In this document: piece after piece, positions 43,101 to 51,563 of the stretch
Layout of the letters: each line of letters opens with the position of its first letter
Numbering within the stretch: the first letter of the stretch is position 1
Source: Butyrivibrio sp. WCD3002
GTDB taxonomy: Bacteria > Bacillota > Clostridia > Lachnospirales > Lachnospiraceae
NCBI RefSeq assembly: GCF_000424265.1
Contig: NZ_AUJO01000007.1
Location: 124,001-188,000, forward strand
DNA: 64,000 nt
Direction of reading: 5' to 3'
Program-made: the position numbers and the translations under genes
Notes under the pieces: model-generated
Database searches by the model: none
Seen by the model: only the letters and a program-made list of their open reading frames with translations
What the model was told of the DNA's origin: nothing

Positions 43101-43563
43101 TCTGTCATTTATTGCAGAAGCCATTGGAGGAAAAGGAAGTCCTAGGGAAATAATTAGATCATATTTCCTTAATGATTTTTATGCTGATCATATCAAAACA
43201 TATCAAAAAAAGCCTATATATTGGCTTTTTAGTTCTGGAAAAAAACAAGGATTTAAGTGTTTACTTTATATGCATCGATACAGAACAGATTCTATTGCCA
43301 GAATACGAACAGATTATGTGCATGAGCTGCAAGCAAGATATAGGACTGCTATAGAAGAACTATCAAATAAAGAATTAGTTGCAGTAGGATCAGAAAAAAT
43401 AAGGACAAGTAAAAAATTAAAGAAAATAAAGGAGCAAGAAGCTGAACTTCATAAATATGAAGAGAAAATCCATCATTTGGCTGATCAAATGATACAAATA
43501 AACATAGATGATGGAGTAAAAACAAATTATGAAATCCTCAAGGAGGTATTAGCTAATCTTTAA
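40156..43563 (+). CDS. pglX: BREX adenine methyltransferase PglX
   Basis: An 1135-residue DNA N6-adenine methyltransferase from the ATG at 40156 (GGGAGATAAG upstream). SAM motif I is VLDPSMGSAHF (D299) and motif IV is NPPY (N472). The C-terminal half is the target-recognition region. PglX marks the host genome at the BREX site. The first 200 codons resemble brxC in base composition, while the rest is clearly richer in A/T by eye, suggesting that the specificity part came from elsewhere. brxC ends 27 bases upstream. Confidence 0.95.
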   Translation: MDKNAIKKYAIWARTELIARVSQRAEKYDITAEADADASSVNGILLSDAEKKQRKALIEQVKQKGFDQVMEEVAYTWFNRFIALRFMEVNGYLPSHIRVFTDENNSFRPQILAEAIHLELDGLDMEKVYEMKNNNKNEELYKYLIISQCNDLSKILPGMFQEISDYTELLFPENILRDGSVIEQMVSQIEEKNWDISEGGQVEILGWMYQFYISEKHESVIDPIHGKFLPKEEVPAATALYTTDWVVRYLVDNSVGRYWIERNPDSNLKDELEYYVKPKNGIISKVDNSITPKEVTVLDPSMGSAHFSVYAFDVLMKIYLEYGVSERDAAASIVKYNLFGLDIDDRSAQIAYFAIMMKARQYDRRFFTRDIQPNFYAIQESNDIDNYIIEYFSNGDNKQRAEIVKVITLFKDAKEYGSIIEMEPIDFDLLYKRLEEIKVDINIYKDVVISKLMPLVKVAQVMSNKYAIVATNPPYFNRFDDKLKKYTQTHYKDYSGDLFSIFIYHNFDYCKKDGYLGFMTPFVWMFIKTYESLRQYVEQNKHIVSLIQFEYSAFEEATVPICAFVLKNEKSYEKGYYFRLSDFTGGMEVQKEKVLEAQRNKSCGFYFESMQDAFLKIPGKPIAYWASDDIVNAFQIGDMLEDYADCCTGMQTGNNDRYVRYWFEVNMNDFDKAAVSTGKKWIKYNCGGDSRKWYGNHWRVINWENEGAEVKKEKGSVIRNEAFFFKEGISWKRIGSSDFYLRYLPQGFIFDQAGDSMFPKDEDNLYYILGFVNTPVALSMFKFIAPTLNLTAGNMNKLPIILNLDKKERISELVKANIIEAKRDWDSFETSWDFEKHPLIRNEKTIEKAFEAWEDECEKRFHHVKENEEKINELFIDIYHLNGQINPLESDSEVTIRRPDKRREVISFISYAVGCMFGRYSLDISGVVYAGGEWDNSKYLSFPADKDGIIPISDEEYFDDDIVERFISFVQIVYGDECLEENLSFIAEAIGGKGSPREIIRSYFLNDFYADHIKTYQKKPIYWLFSSGKKQGFKCLLYMHRYRTDSIARIRTDYVHELQARYRTAIEELSNKELVAVGSEKIRTSKKLKKIKEQEAELHKYEEKIHHLADQMIQINIDDGVKTNYEILKEVLANL

Positions 43564-43581
43564 TGCTTAATAGGTGTTTAT

Positions 43582-44034
43582 ATGTATATTACATTTCCTA
43601 AAGATACAATAATTAATGTTCAAAAAATAAATATCTTCCGTTTTCCAAATTGCATGGAAATGCATGAACAGGTTCTTAGTGAAAAAGGAACCTGTTCCTT
43701 TGGAAGATTTGGCAAAAGAGTTGAACGGCAACCAATTACTAATGATAGCGGTTATCTTTTGTTTTATCAGCATGGAAAAGTATTTTTGACGCATGTTATT
43801 AGAATTGAAAAAGAGGCTGTTAACTATCCTGGGATTTACGAAGATTATTTTTTTAAAAATGGTCTTTATCCTGTTAACTATCTTCTGTTAGATATGATAA
43901 CCGAAATAGATGCCATAATATTAAGCAAACTTATATATCTTAGTAATCGAAGAATTATGAGCAGAACAATAAGTAGATGTAATAATGCGTTTATCACAGG
44001 TAGTTTTATAGAAGACTATTTCATAAGTACATAA
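43582..44034 (+). CDS. Unrecognised small protein inserted in the BREX operon
   Basis: A 150-residue protein with a weak ribosome binding site (TAGGTG), starting 18 bases after pglX. It begins YITFPKDTIINVQKINIF, has a charged middle (GTCSFGRFGKRVERQPI) and a hydrophobic YLLLDMITEIDAIILSKLIY stretch. No family was recognised. It is AT-rich like the end of pglX and the following gene, and seems to have arrived with them. It might be an accessory or antitoxin of the nuclease-methyltransferase. Confidence 0.5.
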   Translation: MYITFPKDTIINVQKINIFRFPNCMEMHEQVLSEKGTCSFGRFGKRVERQPITNDSGYLLFYQHGKVFLTHVIRIEKEAVNYPGIYEDYFFKNGLYPVNYLLLDMITEIDAIILSKLIYLSNRRIMSRTISRCNNAFITGSFIEDYFIST

Positions 44035-44151
44035 TCAATAGAGTGCTTTAACTTAGTAATTATTTTTGTAGAAATCTATATCTTGAATGGATAATAGTTT
44101 TTTACCTGGGCAGCATGGGGACATAAACAACATCGAGGAGGAGTAATAGTT

Positions 44152-46659
44152 ATGGCAAAATCAATTCATAGAAATAATTTGCCTGTAATATTAGCAAAAT
44201 GTGCCAATGAAGAAGAAGTTAAAGCTAATGTTGCATCAGCTTTTAATATAAAATATGACACAAAAATGCATATGGACTTGTATACATCTACTGTGCTTTT
44301 TGAGTTTAAATATGATAAGAATATGCAAAATCTTAAGCAGCGTTCTAAGATAATTGCACAGATGCTATATTACATTAGAGAGTTAAAAATAAATGGAGAT
44401 TTACACCCAATTCCTCCTTATCTATGTGGTATTGATAAAGATGAAGCGTTTTTTGTTCAGACTTCGGTTTTTTCCAGATTGATTAATGATGACAAAAATA
44501 AATACGATTGGGATAGAGCGGCTTCGACTCCATGCCCTAAACTGGTTGAGTCTGTTGCAAGGTATAAAGCTACAAAAAACACGCATATTTACAAATTTGA
44601 TAACAATGAAGATTATGACAATTTTTGTGATAATTTGATTGAAAAATTGAATTATTCTCAAATGCAATTGTTTGAGCTTATTAAAGACAATAAGAAGATA
44701 ATAAATGAATCCAATTTTGATAAAGCGTTTTCCTTATGGGATAGCTTGTTTGGAGATTATGTAAGAAATGGTATTAAGTCTTCAAAATATTTCATTGCAG
44801 ATATTCAGCAAGATAGGAATTTTGTTGTTCATGACAAAAACGAAGTAGCTTTTATGCTGTCAGATGACAAAACTATTATAAAGCCTATTCCGATGAAAGA
44901 TTATTTGTATTTTTGGAACACGTATTCAAGATGTACAAACAAAAAAACCATCAATGCCATATGGCAAAGGCTGGATAGACTAACAGTTGAGGAGTATAGA
45001 CGTTTTACGGGTGAATTTTACACACCAATTCCTTATGCCATAAAGGCTATTGAATATATTGAGCGAACTGTTGGTACAGAATGGTGGAGACGGGGATATA
45101 GATTGTGGGATATGGCAGCTGGAACTGGAAATCTTGAATATATGCTTCCAGAAGAGTCGTTACAATATTGTTATATGTCTTCACTACTTGAAGATGATGT
45201 GAGCTATTGTAAAAAAATTTTTCCTAGCGCAAATTGTTTTCAATATGACTACCTTAATGATGATGTTAATTTATTATTTAAAGCCGGGATTGATGTCGAC
45301 AGACTAGGGATACCTACAAAGATGCCTGAACAGCTTCGAAAAGATTTAAATAATCCAAATATAAAATGGATTATTTTTATCAATCCCCCGTTTGCTACTG
45401 CTAATAGCCATACAGAAAAAAAGAAATCGACAATATCTATGACTCAAATTAGAAATTTGATGAATGTAGAGGGACTGGGAGAGTCATCAAGAGAATTATT
45501 TACTCAGTTTTTATGGCGGATTAGCAAAGAGTTTAACGATAAATGTGCATTTTTGGGGCTGTTTTCGACGCCTAAATACATGACATCAGACAATGATCAG
45601 AAAATTAGAGATTCTTTTTTTAGATATGAATTTAAATCTGGGTTTATTTTTAATGCAAGGAATTTTAGCGGAAATAGCAAGATTTTTCCAGTGTGTTTTG
45701 CAATATGGGATTTGTACAAGAGAAAAACAATCGAATCACAAAAAATATTATTAGATATTTTTTGTGATATAGATAACGATTCAACTTATAAGGTGGGAAT
45801 CAAAGAACTGAAATGTGTAAGAAATGAACAATTATTGAGTAAATGGTGTCCAAGGTATCGTAATAGTAATATAATGCCTCCATTTTCGGATGCAATTAGT
45901 ATAGCTGAAAATAATAAAGATGTGAGAGATCGTGTGACGTCAGATTTTTTGTTTAGCATGATGGCTTTAGGAAATGATTTTCAACAGCAAATGAGAACAG
46001 CTCTGTTCTCAGGACCTGGTGCTTCGGCAGGAGCCTTTTCGGTAACTCCTAACAATTTTGAGAGAGCATTGGTGACATATACAGTGAGAAAATTACCAAA
46101 GGAAAATTGGCTGAATAATAGAGATCAATGGTTACAGCCAACTAAAAAATTGCCAGAGGGTTTCGTATCGGATTGTGTGGTTTGGGCACTATTTAGCACA
46201 TCTAATAATACTGCATCATTGAAAAATGTTAAATACAAGGGGAATACATATCAAATAAAGAATGAATTATATCCCTATAGTCTTGAAGAAATAAAGAATT
46301 GGCATATTAGTTTATCTGTTATAGAAGATAGTTTGCTACTGGCAAAAAAGAATCGCTTTGCGTGTGATTGGCTATCAAAACATTATATTTCTACAGAGGC
46401 ACGGGAAGTGCTTGATAACGGAAAAATTATATATCGATATTTCTATGAACATTCCAGTGAATTCCCATGGAAGCTATATAAAATTGATAATTGGGATTTG
46501 GGATGGTATCAAATTCGAATGGTGTTAAAACATGAGGAAGTATGCATTAAAGAAATGAATGCTTTGAAAGCAAGTATTATGAAATTGGGGGAGAAGATTA
46601 TTCCCCAAATAAGGAAATATGGTTTTTTATCAGGATATATACATTTGTTTGAAGAATAA
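44152..46659 (+). CDS. Single-chain nuclease-methyltransferase inside the BREX operon (type IIG-like)
   Basis: An 835-residue protein. The N-terminus carries a PD-(D/E)xK signature: D42, then E51-F-K53 in LFEFKYDK (D-x8-ExK). A helical linker leads to an N6-adenine methyltransferase: TGEFYTP as motif X, DMAAGTG (D320) as motif I and NPPF (N411) as motif IV. The C-terminal 300 residues would be target recognition. This order matches type IIG restriction-modification enzymes, in which one chain cuts and methylates. The coding strand and GAGGAGGAG site fit BREX co-expression. Nuclease activity is inferred from the motif only. Confidence 0.75.
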   Translation: MAKSIHRNNLPVILAKCANEEEVKANVASAFNIKYDTKMHMDLYTSTVLFEFKYDKNMQNLKQRSKIIAQMLYYIRELKINGDLHPIPPYLCGIDKDEAFFVQTSVFSRLINDDKNKYDWDRAASTPCPKLVESVARYKATKNTHIYKFDNNEDYDNFCDNLIEKLNYSQMQLFELIKDNKKIINESNFDKAFSLWDSLFGDYVRNGIKSSKYFIADIQQDRNFVVHDKNEVAFMLSDDKTIIKPIPMKDYLYFWNTYSRCTNKKTINAIWQRLDRLTVEEYRRFTGEFYTPIPYAIKAIEYIERTVGTEWWRRGYRLWDMAAGTGNLEYMLPEESLQYCYMSSLLEDDVSYCKKIFPSANCFQYDYLNDDVNLLFKAGIDVDRLGIPTKMPEQLRKDLNNPNIKWIIFINPPFATANSHTEKKKSTISMTQIRNLMNVEGLGESSRELFTQFLWRISKEFNDKCAFLGLFSTPKYMTSDNDQKIRDSFFRYEFKSGFIFNARNFSGNSKIFPVCFAIWDLYKRKTIESQKILLDIFCDIDNDSTYKVGIKELKCVRNEQLLSKWCPRYRNSNIMPPFSDAISIAENNKDVRDRVTSDFLFSMMALGNDFQQQMRTALFSGPGASAGAFSVTPNNFERALVTYTVRKLPKENWLNNRDQWLQPTKKLPEGFVSDCVVWALFSTSNNTASLKNVKYKGNTYQIKNELYPYSLEEIKNWHISLSVIEDSLLLAKKNRFACDWLSKHYISTEAREVLDNGKIIYRYFYEHSSEFPWKLYKIDNWDLGWYQIRMVLKHEEVCIKEMNALKASIMKLGEKIIPQIRKYGFLSGYIHLFEE

Positions 46660-46716
46660 ATATAGTTGCTTTTTCGACATTGAATTAAATATACAAAAAG
46701 CAAAGAGGATAATAAA

Positions 46717-49344
46717 TTGAGTTTATTGGAACATAATATCGATTTAGGAACAGTAATACAAGAAATAAATAAACGTTTCATGTCTCCTCTTCCTGAGTTT
46801 TATAAGCGACGTATCATTGTATGGTATGACGAGGAACAAGAGTTTGCTGAACAGATAGCTGATATTGAAATACCTGGAGTTAAGACACTTATTCTAACTG
46901 GAACCAATAACTTCCAGATTAAGAAGCTAATTTCCATAGAAGAGCCAACAACAAACTTTCTTATTTATAATCCTCATTCATATGATAATCCAGAAGATAA
47001 TTGGCTTATTGATATTGAGTTATATAGTGAGGAATTCAGAGCAGATCTTACTGCTATTTGGATGGATGAAATGGGGATACCTCAAACGGTTGCTCTTCGT
47101 AATCAGGTAAAGAGATATAGTAAATACCTCAATGCCAAGAGCCGTCGCGAAAATGTTGTAAAGCGCATGGATAACATTGATAGTGCGTCTAAGCTTCAGC
47201 TCGCAATTATGGCATCACTTGGTGAATCACAGAAGACAGATATTGTATCTATTATTAAGTCTGTTCTAAATCATGGGCTTGACATGAATGACAATGTGAT
47301 ATATCAGGAATTTGTTAAATATGATGCGACTGAGCTTTTCTGGGGGATGGTAGGAAGCTTCACCGGATATACAGATGTTGATAGGAGCTTTACCAGACTT
47401 GCAGCTCACATCCTGTCTACTGCAGGAACTAGAACTCTGCAGCCGGAAGTATTCGATGGACTTGATGCGTATATTTCTACACCGCATGAAGCATATTGCT
47501 ATGACCTTGTTTCTGACTGGATTCATAGTGAGGATTCTGACAAATATGTTGAGATTGCTCAGACTGTTGAAGAAGAGATGCACATGGAGAATCGCCTTGG
47601 GAAGCAGACTGTAGAAGCTCTTGCTGACACAGAAGTATATCCATGTATAGATCAGATCATTCTAAAAAAACTGATGACAGATATTGGTAATCATATTATC
47701 AACTCAGATCAGATTTTGGATATTGCTGAGAAGAGAAGAACAGCTGCATGGTTTTCTGAGTATAAGGATTACTATGCTGGAATTGTAGCGCTTGCAAAGA
47801 TGCAAGAGTTCTACAAAGAGCATGCAAGCGGATTTCATAATGTTGAACCTAAGAAGATATGGGATGAGTATACCAATGAATACTATAAGATGGACACTTA
47901 TTATCGTCAGTTCCATATGAACTATGAGAATAGTAAAAAGTCTTATGTTTCAGCTCTCCATGACCTCTTTGCCGGTGTTTGTGATAAGGTTGAAGGTTTA
48001 TATACACAGTGGTTCCTTGGAGAACTTGGAAAGAATTGGACTGATGCTATATCTGATAATCTAAGAGATTTAGGATATATAGAGGGTATTCCTCGCCAGG
48101 AAGATTTTTATAGTAGGAAGATTAAGAACGCTGATAATAAAGTATATGTAATCATTTCTGATGCAATGCGTTATGAGGTTGCTTCATCGTTAAAAGAACA
48201 GCTTAGCCGTGAGATGCAGAGTAAGGTTACTCTGTCTGGAATGCAGGGCGTTTTCCCTACTATAACCAAGTTTGGTATGGCTGCATTACTTCCGCATACA
48301 GCAATGTCAATTGAATATAAGGATGACAGCAAAGCCTTTAAGGTACTTGCCGATGGACAGTCTACGGACAGTACATACAGGGAAAAACTTCTGAAACAGG
48401 CAAATGAGAATAGCGTTGTTATTAAGGCGAAGGATCTTGTTTCCATGAAGAGAGCAGAACGTTCTGAGCTGGTGAAAGGCAAGGAAGTAGTCTATATATA
48501 TCATGACACAATTGATGAGACCAGTCACACTTCAGAAGAAAAAGTATTTATTGCCTGTGATGAAACTATAGATGAGCTTAAGAATATCGTGAAGATTATT
48601 GTTAATGATTTCAGTGGTGTAAATATCTTTATTACCGCGGATCACGGCTTCTTATATAACTACAGTCCTCTGACAGAGGAAACAAAAACAGAAAAATCTG
48701 ATTTTGTTAATCGTATTGCTGAGTATGGTCGCAGATTTGCTTTGCTTAAGAAAGGTGCAGATCCAGAGTATCTTGTTCCGGTTAAGCTTAATTACGGTAA
48801 TGAAGATTATGAAGGTTATGCTCCAAGAGACATTATTCGTATTAAGACCAGTGCTGGTTCCGGTATGAATTTTGTTCATGGCGGCATTAGCTTACAGGAG
48901 ATATGTGTTCCTCTTATTGAGTACAAGCATTTACGCAACAGCTCTAAGGAATACATCAGAAATAAAGAGAAATATGATACAAAGCCTGTTAAGGTTGAGC
49001 TTTTATCAGCTAATCATAAGGTAAGTAACAATATCTTCTCATTGAACTTCTATCAGAAAGATGCAGTGGGCGATAACAGGGAGCCTGCAAATTATGATGT
49101 TTATTTCGTAGATGCTTCCGGTAAGAAGATTAGTGATGTGCAGAAGATTATTGCAGATAAGCGTGGTGATAGTGCGCAGGAGAGAACCTTCAGATGTATG
49201 TTTAACCTGAAGTCTCAGGCGTATGACAGCAAGGAGACATATTACCTTGTAATAGAGCAGGAGGGTAGCACAGACCTTCCGGAAAGAATTGAATTCCAGA
49301 TTGATATTGCTTTTGCAGCAGATGATTTTGGATTCTTTGGTTAA
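46717..49344 (+). CDS. pglZ: BREX phosphatase-domain protein PglZ
   Basis: An 875-residue protein starting at TTG 46717 (AAAGAGG upstream). The N-terminal region begins FMSPLPEFYKRRIIVWYDEEQ. The alkaline-phosphatase-like core has VIISDAMRYEVASSL and ITADHGFLYNY as metal-binding segments, with VYIYHDTIDETSHT between them and FVHGGISLQEICVPLI after. PglZ is an essential BREX component that joins PglX in methylation. Base composition returns to that of brxC at this gene. Confidence 0.95.
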   Translation: MSLLEHNIDLGTVIQEINKRFMSPLPEFYKRRIIVWYDEEQEFAEQIADIEIPGVKTLILTGTNNFQIKKLISIEEPTTNFLIYNPHSYDNPEDNWLIDIELYSEEFRADLTAIWMDEMGIPQTVALRNQVKRYSKYLNAKSRRENVVKRMDNIDSASKLQLAIMASLGESQKTDIVSIIKSVLNHGLDMNDNVIYQEFVKYDATELFWGMVGSFTGYTDVDRSFTRLAAHILSTAGTRTLQPEVFDGLDAYISTPHEAYCYDLVSDWIHSEDSDKYVEIAQTVEEEMHMENRLGKQTVEALADTEVYPCIDQIILKKLMTDIGNHIINSDQILDIAEKRRTAAWFSEYKDYYAGIVALAKMQEFYKEHASGFHNVEPKKIWDEYTNEYYKMDTYYRQFHMNYENSKKSYVSALHDLFAGVCDKVEGLYTQWFLGELGKNWTDAISDNLRDLGYIEGIPRQEDFYSRKIKNADNKVYVIISDAMRYEVASSLKEQLSREMQSKVTLSGMQGVFPTITKFGMAALLPHTAMSIEYKDDSKAFKVLADGQSTDSTYREKLLKQANENSVVIKAKDLVSMKRAERSELVKGKEVVYIYHDTIDETSHTSEEKVFIACDETIDELKNIVKIIVNDFSGVNIFITADHGFLYNYSPLTEETKTEKSDFVNRIAEYGRRFALLKKGADPEYLVPVKLNYGNEDYEGYAPRDIIRIKTSAGSGMNFVHGGISLQEICVPLIEYKHLRNSSKEYIRNKEKYDTKPVKVELLSANHKVSNNIFSLNFYQKDAVGDNREPANYDVYFVDASGKKISDVQKIIADKRGDSAQERTFRCMFNLKSQAYDSKETYYLVIEQEGSTDLPERIEFQIDIAFAADDFGFFG

Positions 49345-49356
49345 GGAGTGACATTG

Positions 49357-51540
49357 ATGGATGATATGAATTACCCTTTTGGTACAAGTGATGAAGTAGA
49401 AATTGAAGATAAGACAAGTACCAGTGAATCTGAGGGCAATAAGGCCTCTGACAGAGAAGTAATTGATAAAAAGCTCCGACAGTTCTTTGATGGCAAGATT
49501 GTCCGTAAAGATCTGACTAAGCACATAAAGGAAGGCGCTAACGTGCCTATCTATGTGTTGGAGTATTTGCTTGGACAGTACTGCAATTCTGATGATGAAG
49601 AAATCATCAATAAGGGTGTGGAAACTGTAAAGAGCATTTTGTCCAATAATTATGTGCGCCCTGATGAGGCTCAGAAGGTATTGTCACAGCTTCGCCAGAA
49701 GGGGAGTCATACTGTCATTGATATGATTACAGTCAGCTTGAATATGAAGGATGACTATTATGAGGCTGAGTTTTCTAATCTCGGACTTACAAGAATCCCT
49801 ATCTCAGAAGAATATCCTGAGGCATATGATAGGCTGCTTTGCGGTGGTATCTGGTGTATCGTTCAGCTTGAATATGGTGCTGATGATATGGACGATTTTG
49901 GTATCGTTGATTCTGAGGGCGAGAGGATTAGATCAAAAAAATCAAAGCAGAAGGATGCTACTCCAATAAGTATCAGAAAGCTTACACCTATTCAGATGCC
50001 ACATGTTGATATGGATGGCCTTAAAGAAGGCAGAAAGCAGTTTTCTAAGGAGGAGTGGCTTGATATATTACTTCGTTCTACGGGTATGGAGGCAGATGAG
50101 CTTACTTACCGTGAGAAATGGTTGCTCCTTACACGTATGATTCCACTTGTAGAGAATAACTTCAATCTCTGTGAACTGGGACCTCGTAGTACAGGTAAGT
50201 CACATCTATATAAAGAGATTTCTCCAAACAGTATCCTTGTTTCTGGTGGTCAGACCACGGTTGCAAACCTGTTTTACAATATGGGACGCAGAACCATGGG
50301 ACTTGTTGGCCTTTGGGATGTTGTGGCTTTTGATGAAGTTGCAGGAATTAACTTCAAGGATAAAGACGGCATTCAGATTATGAAGGATTATATGGCATCC
50401 GGTTCCTTCGCTCGAGGTAAAGAGGAAAAGGCGGCTTCTGCATCTATGGTTTTCGTAGGAAATATCAATCAGAGTGTGGATGTTCTATTAAAGACATCAA
50501 GTTTGTTTGATCCGTTCCCTCCTGAAATGGGTACAGATACAGCATTCCTTGATCGTATGCACTGTTACAATCCTGGTTGGGAGATTCCTAAATTCAGACC
50601 TGAGCATTTTACTAATGATTATGGCTTTATTACTGATTATCTTGCAGGTTTTATAAGAGAGCTACGAAAAGATCAGTATGGAGATGCTATAGATAAATAT
50701 TTCAGACTCGGAAAGAACCTGAACCAGCGTGATACTATCGCTGTCCGCAGGATGGTTGACGGTTATCTTAAGCTGCTATATCCAGATGGTGAGTTTACAA
50801 AAGAGCAGGTTGAGGAAGTATTGATCATTTCCTTAGAGATGCGACGTCGTGTTAAGGAACAGCTTAAGAAACTTGGCGGTATGGAGTTTTATGATGTGAA
50901 CTTCTCATATATTGATATGGAAGACATGTCAGAACACTTTGTATCAGTGCCTGAGCAAGGTGGTGGCAAACTGATTCCTGAAGGAATGTGTAATCCTGGT
51001 CAGGTATATACTGTATCTCACGGGAAGTCAGATATGATAGGCGTATTCCGTCTGGAGTCACAGATGCTTCCGGGCAATGGTAAGTTTGAACGTACTGGAC
51101 TTGGCTCTGATAGGGAATGTAAGGAAGCAGTAGATACAGCCTATAACTACCTGAAGGCAAACGGAAATAGAATCAGTGGTGCTATAAGTACATCAAACAG
51201 TGATTACATTGTAAATTATCAGGATCTTCAGGGGATAGGAATGACCAAAGACCTGGCATTGCCAACATTGATTGCTTTGTGCTCAATCGCTCTTAAGAGA
51301 CCGGCGCAGAGTTCTCTTGTAGTGCTTGGAGATATCAGTATTAGTGGTACTTTGATGAAGGTAGATAATCTTGCAAGTACTCTTCAGGTATGTGCTGACT
51401 GCGGAGCAAAGAAGGTGCTGATTCCAGCTGTATCTATGGTGGATTACGGAACAATCCCGGCAGATCTTATGACAGCATTTCAGATCATTCCGTATAGTAG
51501 TGCAGAAGATGCAGTATTTAAGGCGTTGGGGGTTGAATAA
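49357..51540 (+). CDS. brxL: BREX AAA+ Lon-like protein BrxL
   Basis: A 727-residue protein from the ATG at 49357 (AAGGAG upstream; the GTG at 49348 overlaps that site). Walker A is ELGPRSTGKSHL and Walker B is VVAFDEVAGINF. GSFARGKEEKAASASMVFVGN is a further AAA+ segment. The end resembles the Lon protease domain (SLVVLGDISISGTLMKV, CGAKKVLIPAVSM), but the Lys of the Lon GGxKEK segment is not seen, so protease activity is doubtful. BrxL is the effector that blocks phage DNA in type 1 BREX. Confidence 0.93.
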   Translation: MDDMNYPFGTSDEVEIEDKTSTSESEGNKASDREVIDKKLRQFFDGKIVRKDLTKHIKEGANVPIYVLEYLLGQYCNSDDEEIINKGVETVKSILSNNYVRPDEAQKVLSQLRQKGSHTVIDMITVSLNMKDDYYEAEFSNLGLTRIPISEEYPEAYDRLLCGGIWCIVQLEYGADDMDDFGIVDSEGERIRSKKSKQKDATPISIRKLTPIQMPHVDMDGLKEGRKQFSKEEWLDILLRSTGMEADELTYREKWLLLTRMIPLVENNFNLCELGPRSTGKSHLYKEISPNSILVSGGQTTVANLFYNMGRRTMGLVGLWDVVAFDEVAGINFKDKDGIQIMKDYMASGSFARGKEEKAASASMVFVGNINQSVDVLLKTSSLFDPFPPEMGTDTAFLDRMHCYNPGWEIPKFRPEHFTNDYGFITDYLAGFIRELRKDQYGDAIDKYFRLGKNLNQRDTIAVRRMVDGYLKLLYPDGEFTKEQVEEVLIISLEMRRRVKEQLKKLGGMEFYDVNFSYIDMEDMSEHFVSVPEQGGGKLIPEGMCNPGQVYTVSHGKSDMIGVFRLESQMLPGNGKFERTGLGSDRECKEAVDTAYNYLKANGNRISGAISTSNSDYIVNYQDLQGIGMTKDLALPTLIALCSIALKRPAQSSLVVLGDISISGTLMKVDNLASTLQVCADCGAKKVLIPAVSMVDYGTIPADLMTAFQIIPYSSAEDAVFKALGVE

Positions 51541-51563
51541 TTACTAGATTGGTGGGGCAGAAC

